64,000 bases of DNA from Hemicordylus capensis (GCF_027244095.1 NC_069658.1:41380501-41444500), one strand, 5' to 3'. Positions 1-11,791 are shown, counted from the first letter of the stretch. A program made the numbers and translations. Notes: a model not told the origin generated them from the sequence alone.

Positions 1-1250
1 GAAACTCACTGGGTGACACTGAGACAGTCACTTATTTCTCAACATAACCTTCGTCATAGGGCTGTTGGGAGGATAAATGTAACTATGTGCAGCACTCTGT
101 GCTTCTTGGAGGAAGCAGAGGCTATACGTGTGAAAGTAAATACATCCATATCAGCCACAGGTAAAGCAGAGAGCAGATACAAAAGTGGAGAACACATGCA
201 TTCTGAAGTTACAAGGGCAGCTCTGCCTGCCTATTTAAAAAATGCATATATACATGCATATCACAGTTTTTTCAATGATCCTTGCTGCAGCTATGAACCA
301 TCTCTTGTAACTTAGAAGACACAATGGGAAGCAAAGATGCATGGGGACACCATCTCCCTACACCATGCCTGCTGAACAATTGGGTGCCACTCTCTGTCCG
401 CCTTGGGTTAGGGTCCATCTTGGCAAACAACTTTTTTTTTTTAGAAAGATAACTTCCTCAATCCTTGCCCAGTGAACCATAATCCCCAGTGGACATATTA
501 ATTAGTTACAGGTACTGGCCACAATCAAGAGAAAAGCCTGGTTAGCTCTCTGCATAACAAATGCATTTAAAAAATTATTTTCCTTCCAACACTATCCATT
601 CCTTCTCTACACCACACCCACATGGAAATCCACTTCTGCAATTATTTGAAAAACAGTTTGGACTCAAAAATCCATGCATATGCCCTAAAAGAACTTTCTG
701 GCTTCTTATGCCAGTTTCTAATCTAATTATTGAAGTCTTACAGTTTGCTGTTCCTTCCAAAGTTTTATGGCATGTCATTTTGGGAATGGGGCCATAGTGC
801 TTTGCATACATATCAGATCAGAGAGCAAGGGAAAGAAAGCAGAGGTTGCATTCCTCCCATTCAAACAAACACAAAGAAGCCAGCAAAAGATTGGACTTAC
901 CAACAGCCAGCCAGCTTACCTGCTCTCTAACCCAAATGGTGATTAGATTCTTCTGAGTAGCTACAAGAAAAAGACTTCCCCCCTCTCTGGGCACTCTAAT
1001 TGTTTGCCTGAGGAGTCAATCAGTCTACTCACTTGTCCTGTTGTAGTGTGATCATTATAGAGAAGTAAGATGTAAATTAATAGCCCCGCTCTTGAATAAT
1101 TTCCTGGGTCATCAAGATGAATTTTATTTAAATTATCTGCATACCAACCTAAATTCTGATGTTGTAGATATGGTGGCTAAATTTTGCTATATAATATGTC
1201 AAATGCAGACTCGCATGGTGTAATGAACTTTCTATTGTCGTTCCTATTTT
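1..1250. other. No recognisable gene or repeat
   Basis: This is AT-rich, single-copy-looking sequence. I see no coding frame with protein-like composition and no SINE or LINE motif. A short poly-T run lies near 430. It is probably intergenic or intronic. Confidence 0.5.
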
Positions 1251-1260
1251 CATTTTTATC

Positions 1261-1320
1261 TGTTTTTATTTTATTTTATTTTATTTTACTGGTCTATGAC
1301 CAAAATAAATATATATTATT
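1261..1320 (+). repeat. TTTTA repeat and LINE-type 3' tail
   Basis: A run of TTTTA units leads into ACTGGTCTATGACC followed by AATAAATA. The near-palindromic GGTC..GACC plus AATAAA ending recurs at 35.87 kb and, reversed, at 36.05 kb. I take it as the 3' end of a squamate LINE family I cannot name. No coding part is attached. Confidence 0.4.
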
Positions 1321-1329
1321 AATTTAAGT

Positions 1330-2820
1330 TGCCAGTCGACTCCCTCGCTGGTTGGTTTATAAGGTGGTCCTAGGACCTGCTGTCTGTCTCAGATTGTACT
1401 ACCGGCCTTGACGTTTGGACCATTAGTAACTGCCATTGGACTTGACTTATTGCCCATCTCAGATTTACAACTAGACATGGTCAAGAATATTACACACACA
1501 CACACACACACACACATTCTTCAGCTGGAGAGAAGAATGCTTGAGATTTTATTTTCCAGTTCACAAATTCTTACTTCATGAATTTATCCACACAGGGATA
1601 ATTTGCATAAATTTGCAAAAATAGCATTTGCATAAATGGGGGCCCTCTTTGCCTTGCTGTACACAGCTACAGCAGGGCTTTTTAATAATGTCTGAAGGAG
1701 ACTCAATATGTCTTATTGAAAGTAATGCTGTGTGGATGCAGAGATGTTTGAAGGGGGAGGGGAGGTGAACAGTCTCCCAGGACCCCAGACCTACAGGGTG
1801 CCCCACAATTCAGCACAGCAACAGAAGTTCTATACAGACACTCTTTTAAAGAAATTTGTACTTGTGTGCTGTTGTCAAAAGTGGGTGTGCATCCCCCCCA
1901 CCGGCACATCAATCAATGCTCCTTTCTCCCCCTTCTGGGTTGCTCATGGTTACAGCATTCATCTGGAGAGAGAGCCACCATCAGCATGGTGGTAAGTGCT
2001 TCTGTGACCACAGAAGTCCCTGCCAGCACTCTCTCAGAGGTCACCTCTTCAGATGACTGCTGCAACCATGCACAGTCCAAGAGGGGGAGTGATTGATCTG
2101 CTGGAGGGGTGGGACTTTCACACCCACTTTTGACAGAAGTACATGAATACTGCTATTTTTAAAAGAAAGTCTGTATAGGGCTAGAGATTCTTCTTGTTCT
2201 GAAACAATATTGATTCATTGTGGGCCAGGGGACTGCAAACTATTTTCACCCTGGGCCCTGCAAAAGCTAGAAATAGCCATGTGTGTGTGGGGGGGGATGA
2301 AATATGACTTCGAATACATATCCCCATCTCCATGCTGCACCAAGTGGACATGCATAATTAGGTGCACCATGACTACATGGCAAGCAGGCTATGTTGGTGA
2401 GCACTGAAGCCCTCGGCACAGCACAACCAGATAAGTTATGTAAGTAGTGGAATAATTCATTGTATGCAGATACCACTAAAGCACCTTGCAGTTTGCAAGA
2501 ATATTGTGTCACTGTGACTCTAGGCTTTCCTAGCTGTGTGAGGTCTCATGACTCATGCTATCCAATGGGAGAGTATTCCTGCATTTTCTGGGGCATTCAT
2601 GAATTTTTCTGGGGTTTGGTATTTTTCTCATCATCTGGGCAATGTCTGGAATTTGTCTATGAGAACAGCATGTTTCTCTCTTTCATTGATGGGTCTAGGA
2701 GTTTTATGTCAGTCAGCCAGTCAATGAGGCCCAAGCAGCTTAGAGATAATGGCTGTCATCCTCACTAAGGAACTGGACATGCTCTAGGAAGATAGACCTT
2801 CTCTGCAGAATTTCCAGACT
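1330..2820. other. Unclassified stretch with a short (CA)n
   Basis: A CA microsatellite lies at 1493-1515. The rest holds no frame or repeat I recognise. A C-rich patch at 1890-1900 and a G run at 2290 are low complexity. Confidence 0.4.
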
Positions 2821-2829
2821 ACCAAAGTG

Positions 2830-3060
2830 TGGAGCTCAGAGGGTGGGAAACAGTTTCTCCAATCTTTCATTTCCCTGGAAATGCCCCATGCAGCACAAAA
2901 ATATGCCCCTGAGGGCTACATGGCTCTCATGGACATATTTCTGCAGGGCACAGGAAAGAGCATTTCGGGAGAGGGGGCTGGAGAATATTGCCCCCCACCT
3001 CCTACATGCTGTGCAGCTAAGAAAACTCACTGTAGCATGGGCACATCTTCCTGGAGTGTG
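2830..3060. repeat. Unclassified dispersed repeat, copy 1
   Basis: The central part (AAAATATG, CCCTGAGGG, then a CTCTCA..GGACATA arm) matches 27120-27300 well. It contains a small inverted repeat around CCCTGAGGG and TCTCANGGACATA. I do not recognise the family. It may be a MITE. Confidence 0.4.
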
Positions 3061-3064
3061 TCCA

Positions 3065-3066
<2 letters not shown>

Positions 3067-3119
<53 letters not shown>
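3067..3119 (+). repeat. (CT)n microsatellite
   Basis: About 26 uninterrupted CT units. Frames read as poly-Ser/Leu or poly-Arg/Glu here are artefacts of the repeat. Confidence 0.95.
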
Positions 3120-3123
<4 letters not shown>

Positions 3124-3129
3124 GTTCGT

Positions 3130-3900
3130 CATAAGATTTGTTTACCCAGTGGCTTTTTAATCGTTGATTGTCAGGATCACAGACATTCCTTGAAAGCAAA
3201 CACATAAAGAATTTTCTTTGTTATATTGCAAGATCATGAGATGGCACGGTCTCAAATAGTCTTATACTTTGTACACTCTGTTTGGGAGAATGAACAGACA
3301 ATCAGGTGTCAGTGGAAAAGATGCTGCTCAAATTAAAATCTGAATAAAAACCTGCAGTTCTGTCTGTAATAATTTGTAAATCTATTCACTACATGCATTA
3401 ATAATATATTGAAATCTATCAAATTGCTTGACCTGATTTTTCATACATTTGACACATTTTAGATGCACATCCTCAGTTACCTTGAAGAACTGATTCTAGA
3501 GTACAAAATGCATCTGCATTGTGTCCTTTATGAATTGCGCCTCTACACACATGTAAGTGGATTATATTGCCTAATAAATATACACACAAACAGTGAAGGA
3601 TCTCCTTACTGTTCTCACATACTGTATCTTGCAAGCCAAATCTGTAATTTATATATGTGGGAATCCTCAATAAATAATACTCTGTAGTGCTTTTTGTACA
3701 CAGTCATCAGTTCCTGCCCCTGAATATCAAAGGTAGCATGTGAGCATTATGTGTTTCCTTTACAGTGCATATGTGCCACGAGTTCATCTAAAATCCAGGG
3801 CAGGAACAAAGCCTTCTACTTTTCTGTCATGACTGCAGTCTCAGAAAAAAACTACAAATCCAAGACCCACCCTTGCCACTAGTAACTGTGTTGTTGCCAC
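3130..3900. other. Unclassified AT-rich stretch
   Basis: No coding frame or known repeat is visible. A short tandem duplication of GCCACTAGTAA at about 3875-3906 lies just before the hairpin. Confidence 0.45.
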
Positions 3901-3906
3901 TAGTAA

Positions 3907-4013
3907 GCTGTGTTGAAGGAAGGAAAGGAAATCCACATTAAAGATTTCTCCTTCATTTTGATCATGGAGGAGAAATCTTTAATGTGGATTTCCTTTCCTT
4001 CCTTCAACACAGC
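3907..4013. repeat. Perfect 46-bp inverted repeat (hairpin)
   Basis: The arms 3907-3952 and 3968-4013 are complementary at all 46 positions, around a 15-base loop. The outer ends read GCTGTGTTGA. I see no target duplication or transposon terminus. The perfect arms suggest a recent snap-back duplication. Confidence 0.9.
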
Positions 4014-4244
4014 TGAGGCAGGCAGAGAAGAGATCCAGCTTGGAATTCTCTCTCTTTGCCTGGAAGCATTTTGCCATGAACTTTCTTGTAGCTAAACATG
4101 TTGCAGAAGCAAGGTAACATTTGCAAAATACCAGGGGAGTCTTTATGACTTTATTGCCTGTGGATACTTTCTCCTTGTCAACAGAATTATAGTGGTGTCT
4201 GCCAACACTGCAATAAATTGTTGCCCTGTCAATGTGGAAACCCT

Positions 4245-5395
4245 CTTGCTCCTCAAACCTTGGCTTATGTAACAACCCAGAGGAAGGGTCCAGAAGGTGG
4301 TGCTGGGAGACTACTGATCGGCTTCGTGGCCATTGGCCTGTGGGGTTCAGCCGGGTTAGGTTTTGTCCCCCTTGCTGTTTAAAATCTACATGAAACCGCT
4401 GGGCGAGGTCATCTGGGGACTTGGACTTTGTTGTCAGCAATATGCCCATGACACTCAGCTCTATTCTCCTTGTCACCTGATCTTTGTCAATGGACGTCCT
4501 GAATCGGGGACTGGAGGCAGTGATGGGTAGGATGTGGGCTAAGAAACTGAGACTGAATCCAGGCAAGACGGAGGTAATGTTGGCCAGTAGGAGAGCCAAT
4601 CGGGATGAGGAGTTTCTACCGGTTCTGAATGGGGTTGAACTCCCCTTGAAAGAGCAAGTGCACAGCTTGGGAGTACTGCTGGACCCAGCTCTGAAGCTCA
4701 GGTGGAGCTGGTGGACAGGGATGCCTTTGCACAGATAGTGTGCCAGCTGTGTCCCTTTCTTGAGGAGGAAGATCTGGCCACAGTTACCCATGCCTTAGTC
4801 ATGTCATGGCTGGATTACGGTAATGTGCTCTACATGGGACAGCTCTTGAAGAATATTTGGAAACTGTAGCTAGTGCATAATGTGGCAGCTAGGATGTTAT
4901 CCGGAGCTGCCCGCTGGGACCATATTACCCGCATTTTGAAAGAGCTGTACTGGCTGCCAGTCTGTTTCTGGGTCCAAATCAAGGTGCTGATTTTGACATT
5001 TAAAGCCCTAAATGGTTTGGGCCTCGGATACCTGAGGGACCACCTGCTCCCAAGGATTTCTGCCTGCTCCATGAGGTCATTGGAGGGGGCCCTGCTCCAT
5101 GTGCCAGGAATGAGGGAGGCTCGCCCGTCGTGTATGCGGGACAGGGCCTTCTCAGTCATTGCCCCCAGACTTTGGAATGCTTTCCTGGTGGGCTTCTACT
5201 ACCCAGTCTCCATCACAGTTTTTTGAAAGGAAGTAAAATCTTGGCTTTTTACCCAGGCTTTTAAATGAGTGTCTTGTTTGCTGCTGCTTTGTATCCTATG
5301 GTTATATTCAACATGTTTTTAAAACTTTTAATTAGATTTGTATTTTTATATTCCATTTTAATTCTTATTGTATAGTTTTTGTGGTCTAAATAGAT
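4245..5395 (+). mobile_element. L2-type LINE, degenerate 3' half of ORF2 plus 3' UTR
   Basis: This is the reverse transcriptase and C-terminal part of a CR1/L2-clade non-LTR retrotransposon. The active-site box is at 4441-4452 and reads YAHD where the family has YADD. Downstream frames give NPGKTEVMLA, then HSLGVLLDPALK, then the conserved block from HNVAARMLSGAARWDHIT through LKELYWLPV and FKALNGLGLGYLRD to RAFSVIAPRLWN. The pieces lie in different frames with internal stops, so this is an old inactive copy. An AT-rich 3' UTR follows to about 5395. The 5' end is missing, as is usual for LINE insertions. Family confidence is good; the subfamily is not determined. Confidence 0.8.
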
Positions 5396-5529
5396 TTAAA
5401 TGCTATGGACAATCCTATGCTTCAGAGTCACCAGATTGAGGTAGGAGGAGGATTTGGGATCTGGCAGAAGAGCCCTTACACCAGCCTATCATCAGATATT
5501 TCTTCTCTGTGGCTTTTGTGCCACCAACA

Positions 5530-5640
5530 TATACAAAGGAACACAGGAAGCTGCCTCATAGCAAATCAGGTCATTTGTCCATCTAACTAAGTACTGTCTA
5601 TGCTGATTGATGGCAGCTCTTCAAAGTTCCAGGCAGGAGT
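5530..5640 (-). mobile_element. 5S/tRNA composite SINE, 3' fragment
   Basis: The sequence ACACAGGAAGCTGCC to CAGGCAGGAG matches, in reverse, the 3' part of the SINE seen full length at 28066-28365. Only this tail portion is present. Confidence 0.6.
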
Positions 5641-6065
5641 TTTTAAATAGTAAAAATAATAACAATAAATAATAAAATTTATTTGTTAGCCAACCCATAA
5701 TAATTGTTCTCTGGGTGGCTCACAACAGCATTAAAACATTGAATAAAAACATACAAAACACATGAAATCACAACATACACACACAACCCCAAAAACACAA
5801 AATACAGTACAAAACAATTAAAACACTTTTTAAAAGTCAGTTTTTAAAATCAAACTAAAAAAATCAAATTTAAAAGGCCTGAGTGAACCTCACTGGGAAG
5901 GTTGTTCCATAAACAGGGTGCAACCACCGACAAGGCCCTCTCCCTTGTCGTTAAGCACGCACTTAACCTCATAAAGTACACACGTAACCTCATTTGGCAA
6001 GGGCACTCGGAGCAAGGTCTCCGAAGAAGATCTTCAGGTCCCAGTTCGGATAGATGGGGCAAAGT
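5640..6065 (-). mobile_element. L2-type LINE 3' end
   Basis: Read on the minus strand, 5850-6062 encodes the LINE C-terminal signature RALSVVAPCLWNNLP. It is followed by a 3' UTR ending in GTGGCTCACCCAG-like sequence and an AATAAA-rich tail (5640-5700). It is truncated at the 5' end. Confidence 0.65.
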
Positions 6066-6544
6066 GCTCTCTCACGTATCTCGGTCCCAAGCCAACAGAG
6101 ATAAACTCTCCATTAGTGAGTGCCAGGCGATGCACTCCAACCACTGCTACTGCTGGACAAATAATCCCCTTTTGCCTCAGACATGGTGAGTGGTGGGGGA
6201 GCTGATGGAGGCAGAGTGCAGTTGTAGGTTCGATTGCTGGCTGTTCTAATGGCTTCCCAGGCTATCATTCCCACAGGGAAACCTGAGGCCTCGCCCTGAG
6301 AAGGCCTTGTGTTTGTTGTGTCTGCCTCCACTCCCTGAGGAAGTATCTTTCTTCCCTTCATGTTGTGCAATCCAAGCAGTAGTTATTAGTGGTGTGGTGT
6401 GTGTCTGTGTGTAAACTTGGATCCAAAGCCAGGGTTGCCAGAACCTAAGGGGTATACTCATGGGTAAAATGGGCCGGAAGCCAGAATTTGGCTTTTTTAA
6501 AAAGCCAAATCTGGCCACCTAGATCCAAACACTTCTATGCTGGG
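6066..6544. other. Unclassified stretch
   Basis: No coding frame is supported. A fragment near 6430-6520 (CAGGGTTGCCAGAACC) has the look of an interspersed repeat, but I cannot place it. Confidence 0.35.
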
Positions 6545-6552
6545 GTCCCTGG

Positions 6553-6688
6553 CAGTGTTCCCTCTAACAGGGATTCCCATATATTGTTGACTACAACCCC
6601 CAGCATCCCCAGCTGCAATGGCCTTTGACTGGGGATTCTGGGAGTTGTAGTCAACAACATCTGGGAATCCTGGTTAGAGGGAACACTG
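6553..6688. mobile_element. hAT MITE with exact 8-bp target duplication
   Basis: The terminal inverted repeats read CAGTGTTCCCTCTAAC and its complement. The interior is palindromic, built on GTTGACTACAAC and GTTGTAGTCAAC. The target duplication is GTCCCTGG at 6545-6552 and 6689-6696, a perfect 8 bp that identifies the hAT superfamily. The element is 136 bp and non-coding. Other copies with similar ends are at 17971, 39024 and 62468. Confidence 0.9.
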
Positions 6689-6699
6689 GTCCCTGGTGA

Positions 6700-7210
6700 C
6701 TCTGTTTCTGGCCTTTTCCTGCCTGCGCAGTACAGTAGGTCATGCTGTGGAGGGTATAAGGTCATGCTGTGTAACTGTAATATCAGGTGGGCAGTATTTT
6801 GTGCATGTTGCAGGGCTATTAATTGCATTGGGCTGATAATCAAACATAATGCAATGCAGACTCTCCAGGCCATTTTTCAACAGACATGATCTGATGAAAA
6901 TATTGCCTGACAAAATGATACTATTCAATGCACTGTATTGTATCAATGGTGGGAAGAGCTTATCTGTAAGAATGATCTTGCAGATCACCTTGCCTCCTAT
7001 CTTGATACTGGAAATGTGCCACCTTCTGGGCAATGGTGACAGTGCTGCTTTAAAACACTGCCTTTCCACCCCTTGTAATCACTCATCTTTCTCCAGAGTA
7101 TTCCTGAAAAAGAATAGCCACTCCTCGTAATGATAGCAGCAGCAGCCATTTCCCCCCATTAATGCTCCAAGGAAAGGGCGTGACTTTGTTTCCTTCCCCA
7201 GTGTATTTTG
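6700..7210. other. Unclassified stretch
   Basis: No repeat or gene is recognised. The open frames here have no protein-like features. Confidence 0.4.
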
Positions 7211-7214
7211 GGAT

Positions 7215-7527
7215 GATTACAATGTTGTAATTTGTGATTGTTTAGCAAAGCACCAAGAGGAAGCTGCCCACTCCAGTTACGAAGTAGTGCAGAGCCTTAT
7301 GGCCGCAGTTAGTCAAGAACAAGCATGGAGATTGTCGTGTCGTATAAAGTAAAGAAGATTTCTTAGGCTAAGTACATTTGCGATAGGAAAAACCTATCCT
7401 AACTATGAACTACATAGTGAATAGGAGGGGAGAGTGAGAGATGCTCCCATCTCCTCTCCAAGGAGAAAGGAAGTAGAACTGACTCACTACAGGAAGTACC
7501 TGAGGAGTCAAGGCAGGGGTCATAGAG
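7215..7527 (-). repeat. Unclassified 300-bp interspersed repeat, copy 1
   Basis: The reverse complement of 60180-60500 aligns along most of this stretch, with shared blocks such as GATAGGAAA..CCTATC, CACTACAGGAAGTACCTGAG and GGGTCATAGAG. In the other copy the plus strand carries AATAAA. The family could be a decayed LTR or a non-coding LINE/SINE part. Confidence 0.55.
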
Positions 7528-8874
7528 TAGAGTTGAAATACTCGGATTGATTTGTTGTTTCGATGAATCAACTCTAATAGATTTGGGTGAATCAAGTGAT
7601 TTGGCAGTAGGAAACAATGGGGAACTCAGACCACCCCATTGTTCCTCATGGGTAGGTCCTAGGGACCTAGGTCCTACCTACCACCCAACCCAACCCACAA
7701 AAGAAATAGGCAAGTGGATGATCTAAAACCTTTTTAACCTTTTCCCCAAAACCTCCATAGGATTCATTCTGGTTGGGTGTAGGTCACACCAATCATGCTG
7801 TACCATCCAGCCCACTTTGGTGTCCCTAAGACCTACTCTTGGGAAACAATGGGGTGTTTTGAGTTCCCCATTGTTCCCTATGGCCAAAAAAAGGAGAATG
7901 TACAAATTTTGTAACCTTGCCTTGAAAAGCATTGCAGATCAGAAGCACATACAGTCCCTTCCAACACAGAACACTATATTTTGCCAAACAGTCCAAAAAT
8001 GTATCACTGACCCACAATCCATTGCCAACCACAGTCCCTGTGCTGCAGTAATATCATTGGCACAAGTTGCTCTCTCACACACAGTGATGACTCCTTACTT
8101 CAGCATTGCAATAGCTGCCACAGCAGCAGCCAAGCATAGCCATAAGCTCAACTAAAATGTCTTTAGCCACATTTTGACTGAGTACACCTTGCAAAGCAAA
8201 TCAGAACAGTGAATGAAGCACAAGTTAGTCTCAAGGCCAGACACAGAGCTCATCACAGCAATCACCAAGAAATATTGCTTGCGCACTGAGCTGAGCTGTG
8301 TCTTGCCCCAACACAACAGACCAAACCACAGCTCAAGGACGGCAGGCAGGCACCTAGGTTCTGCCGTTGTCAATCTGAGATCCAGAAAAACCAGATAGTT
8401 AATAATATAGCAGAATATTATACTCAATGCTGAGAAAAGAGAGCCAGAAAACCATACCTTCTTTGATTCCTTCTTTCCTCCTCTCCTGATGTATCCTCTT
8501 CAGAGAAACATGAAGGGATCTCTCTGTCTCCCCTCCCCAGGCCCTTTGAAAACATTTTGAAATTCCCTCCTTTTTTTGTTCCCCCTCCCTCCACCCAGCC
8601 AATGGGGGCACAGTTGCCCATGATAACACTTGATTTGTATGGTAACAAGCCAACCAAGAAGCAAGAAGATCTCAAGCCAATTGGAAGTGAGTTCCAGAAA
8701 ACCAATCAGCGGGGGGTGGGGGGGTGGGGAGTCTGCCAGAATGGCACTCGTTTTGATTCAAGCTCGAATCCAGGTCAATTCAATTTGAACTTGAATCAGG
8801 ACCTTTATTCTAAGGGTGATTTTATTCAAGTTTGAATCACTCAAATTCAACTCAAACTGATTTGCACTTCTCTA
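7528..8874. mobile_element. Fold-back DNA element, probably hAT-like
   Basis: The ends are TAGAGTTGAAA and TTTGCACTTCTCTA. These resemble, imperfectly, the TAGGG(A/G)TGTGC ends of the hAT family elsewhere in this window. The interior has inverted blocks around GGGAAACAATGGGG and CCCCATTGTTCC (7610-7880). No matching 8-bp target duplication is visible (TCATAGAG against CACTGCAT). It is non-coding. Confidence 0.45.
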
Positions 8875-8879
8875 CACTG

Positions 8880-9340
8880 CATTGCATTACGTTGCAAAAT
8901 GGTAAGACTCAAGTGTCTCCGTAACTGCTTTGGCATACTGCCCCTTGAAAGAAAAGAATATCCTGGGTCCCATGTGTCCTGCAATGCAGAATCCTCCCTC
9001 CTCCCCAATTGGCACTGCTGCTGATATTCCCTTTACTCCACCACCACTGAGACTGGAAAGTAAAGGGCGGAGTGATAATGAGGATTCTGTGGGGAGAAGC
9101 TGAAAAATGTCCCTTGAGATTTGTACGCTATGGGAAGAATTATTGGGAACTGGGAATTCTGCCCCTCTTTGGGGGTGGGAATCTTTTCTGAGCTCCAAGA
9201 ATTGGTTTACATTAAAAATATGGCTAGAGATCTATAAAATAATTCACAATTTGAAGAAAGTGGGTGGGGATAATTGTATTCTCTCTTCATGAAAGTGAAA
9301 CTTAGGGTCACTTAATGAAACTGTTGCTTCAAGATTATGC
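8880..9340. other. Nothing recognised
   Basis: Mixed-composition sequence with no supported gene, RNA or repeat. Confidence 0.4.
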
Positions 9341-9346
9341 CTAAGG

Positions 9347-9500
9347 CAGGGGTCTCAAACTGTGGCCCTCCAGCTGTTGTTGGACTACAACTCCCATCAT
9401 CCCCATTCACAACAGCTGGTAGCTAAGGGTGATGAGAGTTGTAGCTGGAGGGGCCACAGTTTGAGACCCATCAGCCGGAGGGCCACAATTTGAGATCCCA
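9347..9500. mobile_element. hAT (Charlie-like) MITE
   Basis: It starts CAGGGGTCTCAAACTG, and the complementary end CAGTTTGAGACCC appears at 9457-9469. A second degenerate copy of that end (CAATTTGAGATCCC) follows. The interior has the same GTTGGACTACAACTCCCATCATC core found in the MITE at 43654. The target duplication is not clear. Confidence 0.65.
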
Positions 9501-9836
9501 ATACAAAGGTATGTTTTTGTCTACAAGCAGGTTTCAAGCAAATAAAAGATACCATACTTTGAAAGTGGTCTTGCGCAAACCTTATTGAAATGAAAGGAAG
9601 CGGTACAGGAGAACTTCAAAAACTGTTCCTCATACTTATTACTAAATCCACTGAATGTCTGTTAAACAATTTAGCAGTGGCAACAACATAATTGTGATGG
9701 AACTAATATATGAATAAATTTGTGTTACTTTGCAATACCCAGTTTTATTACCTGATAGGAGCAATACACAACTATGTAGCAATGAAAAAGAATTAACACC
9801 CAAACAGAATCATAAGGGATACAACAAACAATTTAA

Positions 9837-9932
9837 TAAGAACATAAGAACAGCCCTGTTGGATCAGGCCCAAGGCCCACCTAGTCCAGCATCCTGTTTC
9901 CCACAGTGGCCCACCAGATCAGCCATATTCAG
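9837..9932 (-). mobile_element. CR1 LINE 3' end fragment
   Basis: On the minus strand this reads as the CR1 3' UTR, ending in GATCCAACAGGGCTGTTC and TTATGTTCTTA octamer repeats. It matches the end of the longer CR1 at 40355. Only about 95 bp is kept. Confidence 0.75.
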
Positions 9933-9939
9933 GTCAGCC

Positions 9940-10478
9940 ATATCTGTTGTTCATAGACCTAGATTAATGAAGAGGAAAAATGTTATTTGTAAACAATTAC
10001 TCAAAAGGGGGGGAAATGCCACCATTAAATGTGGGTTATTTGCAACCACGTTTCAAATTACATTTGTAATAGTATTTCTGGTTAGCTCAAACGATGAGCT
10101 AAAACAAAAAAGAAATTATCTAGAAGTACAGGAAACCATAAACTACAAAAGAAAGTAATAAATGAGTCTTGGCCTCAAAGCAATGCTTCATAATGCACAG
10201 TGTCAAAAAGGCAAAATCAAGACAGGAAGGGATATAAAATGCCTATGCTGAGATTACACTTATAGAGTAGAGAAAGCTGTAAAAACAAGCTTTCTTCATC
10301 AAATCATTTCCTGAAGAGCATCAGAATCGATGATAATAATAGTATATTGCAAAAAATGGCTGAAAGGATTATGGTGTCCCTTTTACAAAAAGAAAATGAA
10401 TATCTGACAAATGCTGAAAAGCTCAAGCCAGAGATTCCCTATCTTTGCTTTTCATAGAGGAAAGACTTCTGAAGTATA
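9940..10478. other. Nothing recognised
   Basis: AT-rich sequence. A 142-residue frame overlapping it begins inside the CR1 fragment and has no protein family features. Confidence 0.4.
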
Positions 10479-10486
10479 AATGCAGG

Positions 10487-11549
10487 CAGGGGAGTATCTA
10501 GGGTAGGGCAGGCAGGGCACGTGCCCCGGGCGCCACTTGAAGGGGTCGCCATTTTGTAAAATTTAAAAAAAATTAAAATGGCTGCCAAAAACAAAATGGC
10601 CACCATCCATGCTCAAATGGCCTCTGTGAGGCCTTAAGTCATGCCAGGCATTGCAGAGGCCATTTGAGCATGCGCGGTGGCCATTTTGTTTTCAGTGGCC
10701 TTTAAAAAAAAAAAAGATTATTTTTAAAAATGGCCACCGCACATGCTCAAATGGTACCTGCGAGGCCCTAGAGGCCCAGGAGGGGGAACCTTTGCAACCG
10801 CCCCCCACAGCCTTTAAGAAGCCCCACCAAAGGGACTACAGGTTAAAAAAAAATAAAAAAATAATATAATATAAGACACTGTACACATATTCAGATTGGC
10901 ACTATGTACAGAGAATCAGGGCTTGTGAATACTGAGCTGACGCTTATGAGCTAGGATTGTATTCATTTGCTCTTACTGTGCTTCTTGTGATAAGTGATTT
11001 AAATGTGATGTCTTGCTAATATGGCTATTAATGATGAGTTTGACTTTGAATCAGTGTGAAATCCTTAATATTAAGGCCCAGTGGGAGTTTTTTGCTCTCT
11101 TTCTCTCATTTTAACTGTCTTTCTGAAATACTAGAATATATTCCAAGGAGTGACACAGTTTACTCTGCATATCCTTTAATTATTTACAGAGTATCTGGGA
11201 AAAGTCAAATTCTCCATTGATTTTTAGAACTTATGTAATGGTGATGCTACAATGCATAGCAGAGAATTAGACAGACACTTCTGTTTAGTTTTCCAAGTAC
11301 ACCTCCAGATAGTATTTGGGTATTTCATGAGCCCTAGCATACTGAAATTTGTAGTTTTCCAGCATTTTTTGGTCTGGCTAAGTCCACTGCTAAATAGTTT
11401 TTGAAATATTAAAAGATTAACGAGCCTGACTTGCATTTTTCAGATGATATTATGGTAAAGTTATCTGAAAGATGGGTGTCAGATGCTGGGACAGGGGGGC
11501 GCAATTTCAGTGCTTGCCCTAGGTGCTATTTTCCCTAGATACGCCTCTG
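10487..11549. mobile_element. Non-autonomous hAT, CAGAGGCGTA family, copy 1
   Basis: The right end is the complement of CAGAGGCGTATCTAGGG; the left end is a variant, CAGGGGAGTATCTAGGG. The target duplication AATGCAGG is exact at 10479-10486 and 11550-11557. The subterminal region carries the family mark GGGCACGTGCCC. The interior (10570-10760) folds back on blocks such as AAATGGCC and GGCCATTT. No transposase frame is present. The same family is at 29185 (inverted), 52421 and probably 62583. Confidence 0.9.
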
Positions 11550-11742
11550 AATGCAGGGACCTACATTTGTCAAGGGTCCCCAATAGGGATGTGTGAAATG
11601 TTTTGGGTACAGAACGATCTGTACCCGAATCTGCCTGTTTGGGGCTATTTGTGCACAAAACAAATTGCCCCTCTGCAAGTCCCAAAAGATTCAGCTCCAA
11701 AACAAATCACCCAAATTTCAGAGCCTAACATTTTGTTGTTTT

Positions 11743-11791
11743 GGAGACCACACAGAGATCACCATTTTGTGGTGATCTCTGTGTGGTCTCC
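11743..11791. repeat. Perfect 22-bp hairpin inside hAT end
   Basis: The arms 11743-11764 and 11770-11791 are fully complementary around TTTTG. This is a subterminal palindrome of the 5.9-kb hAT. Confidence 0.9.

Noticed and set aside
2827-3207. Overlapping 100-126 residue frames on both strands
   Set aside because: They run through the (CT)n tract and translate to Ser/Leu or Arg/Glu runs, and several frames are open at once.
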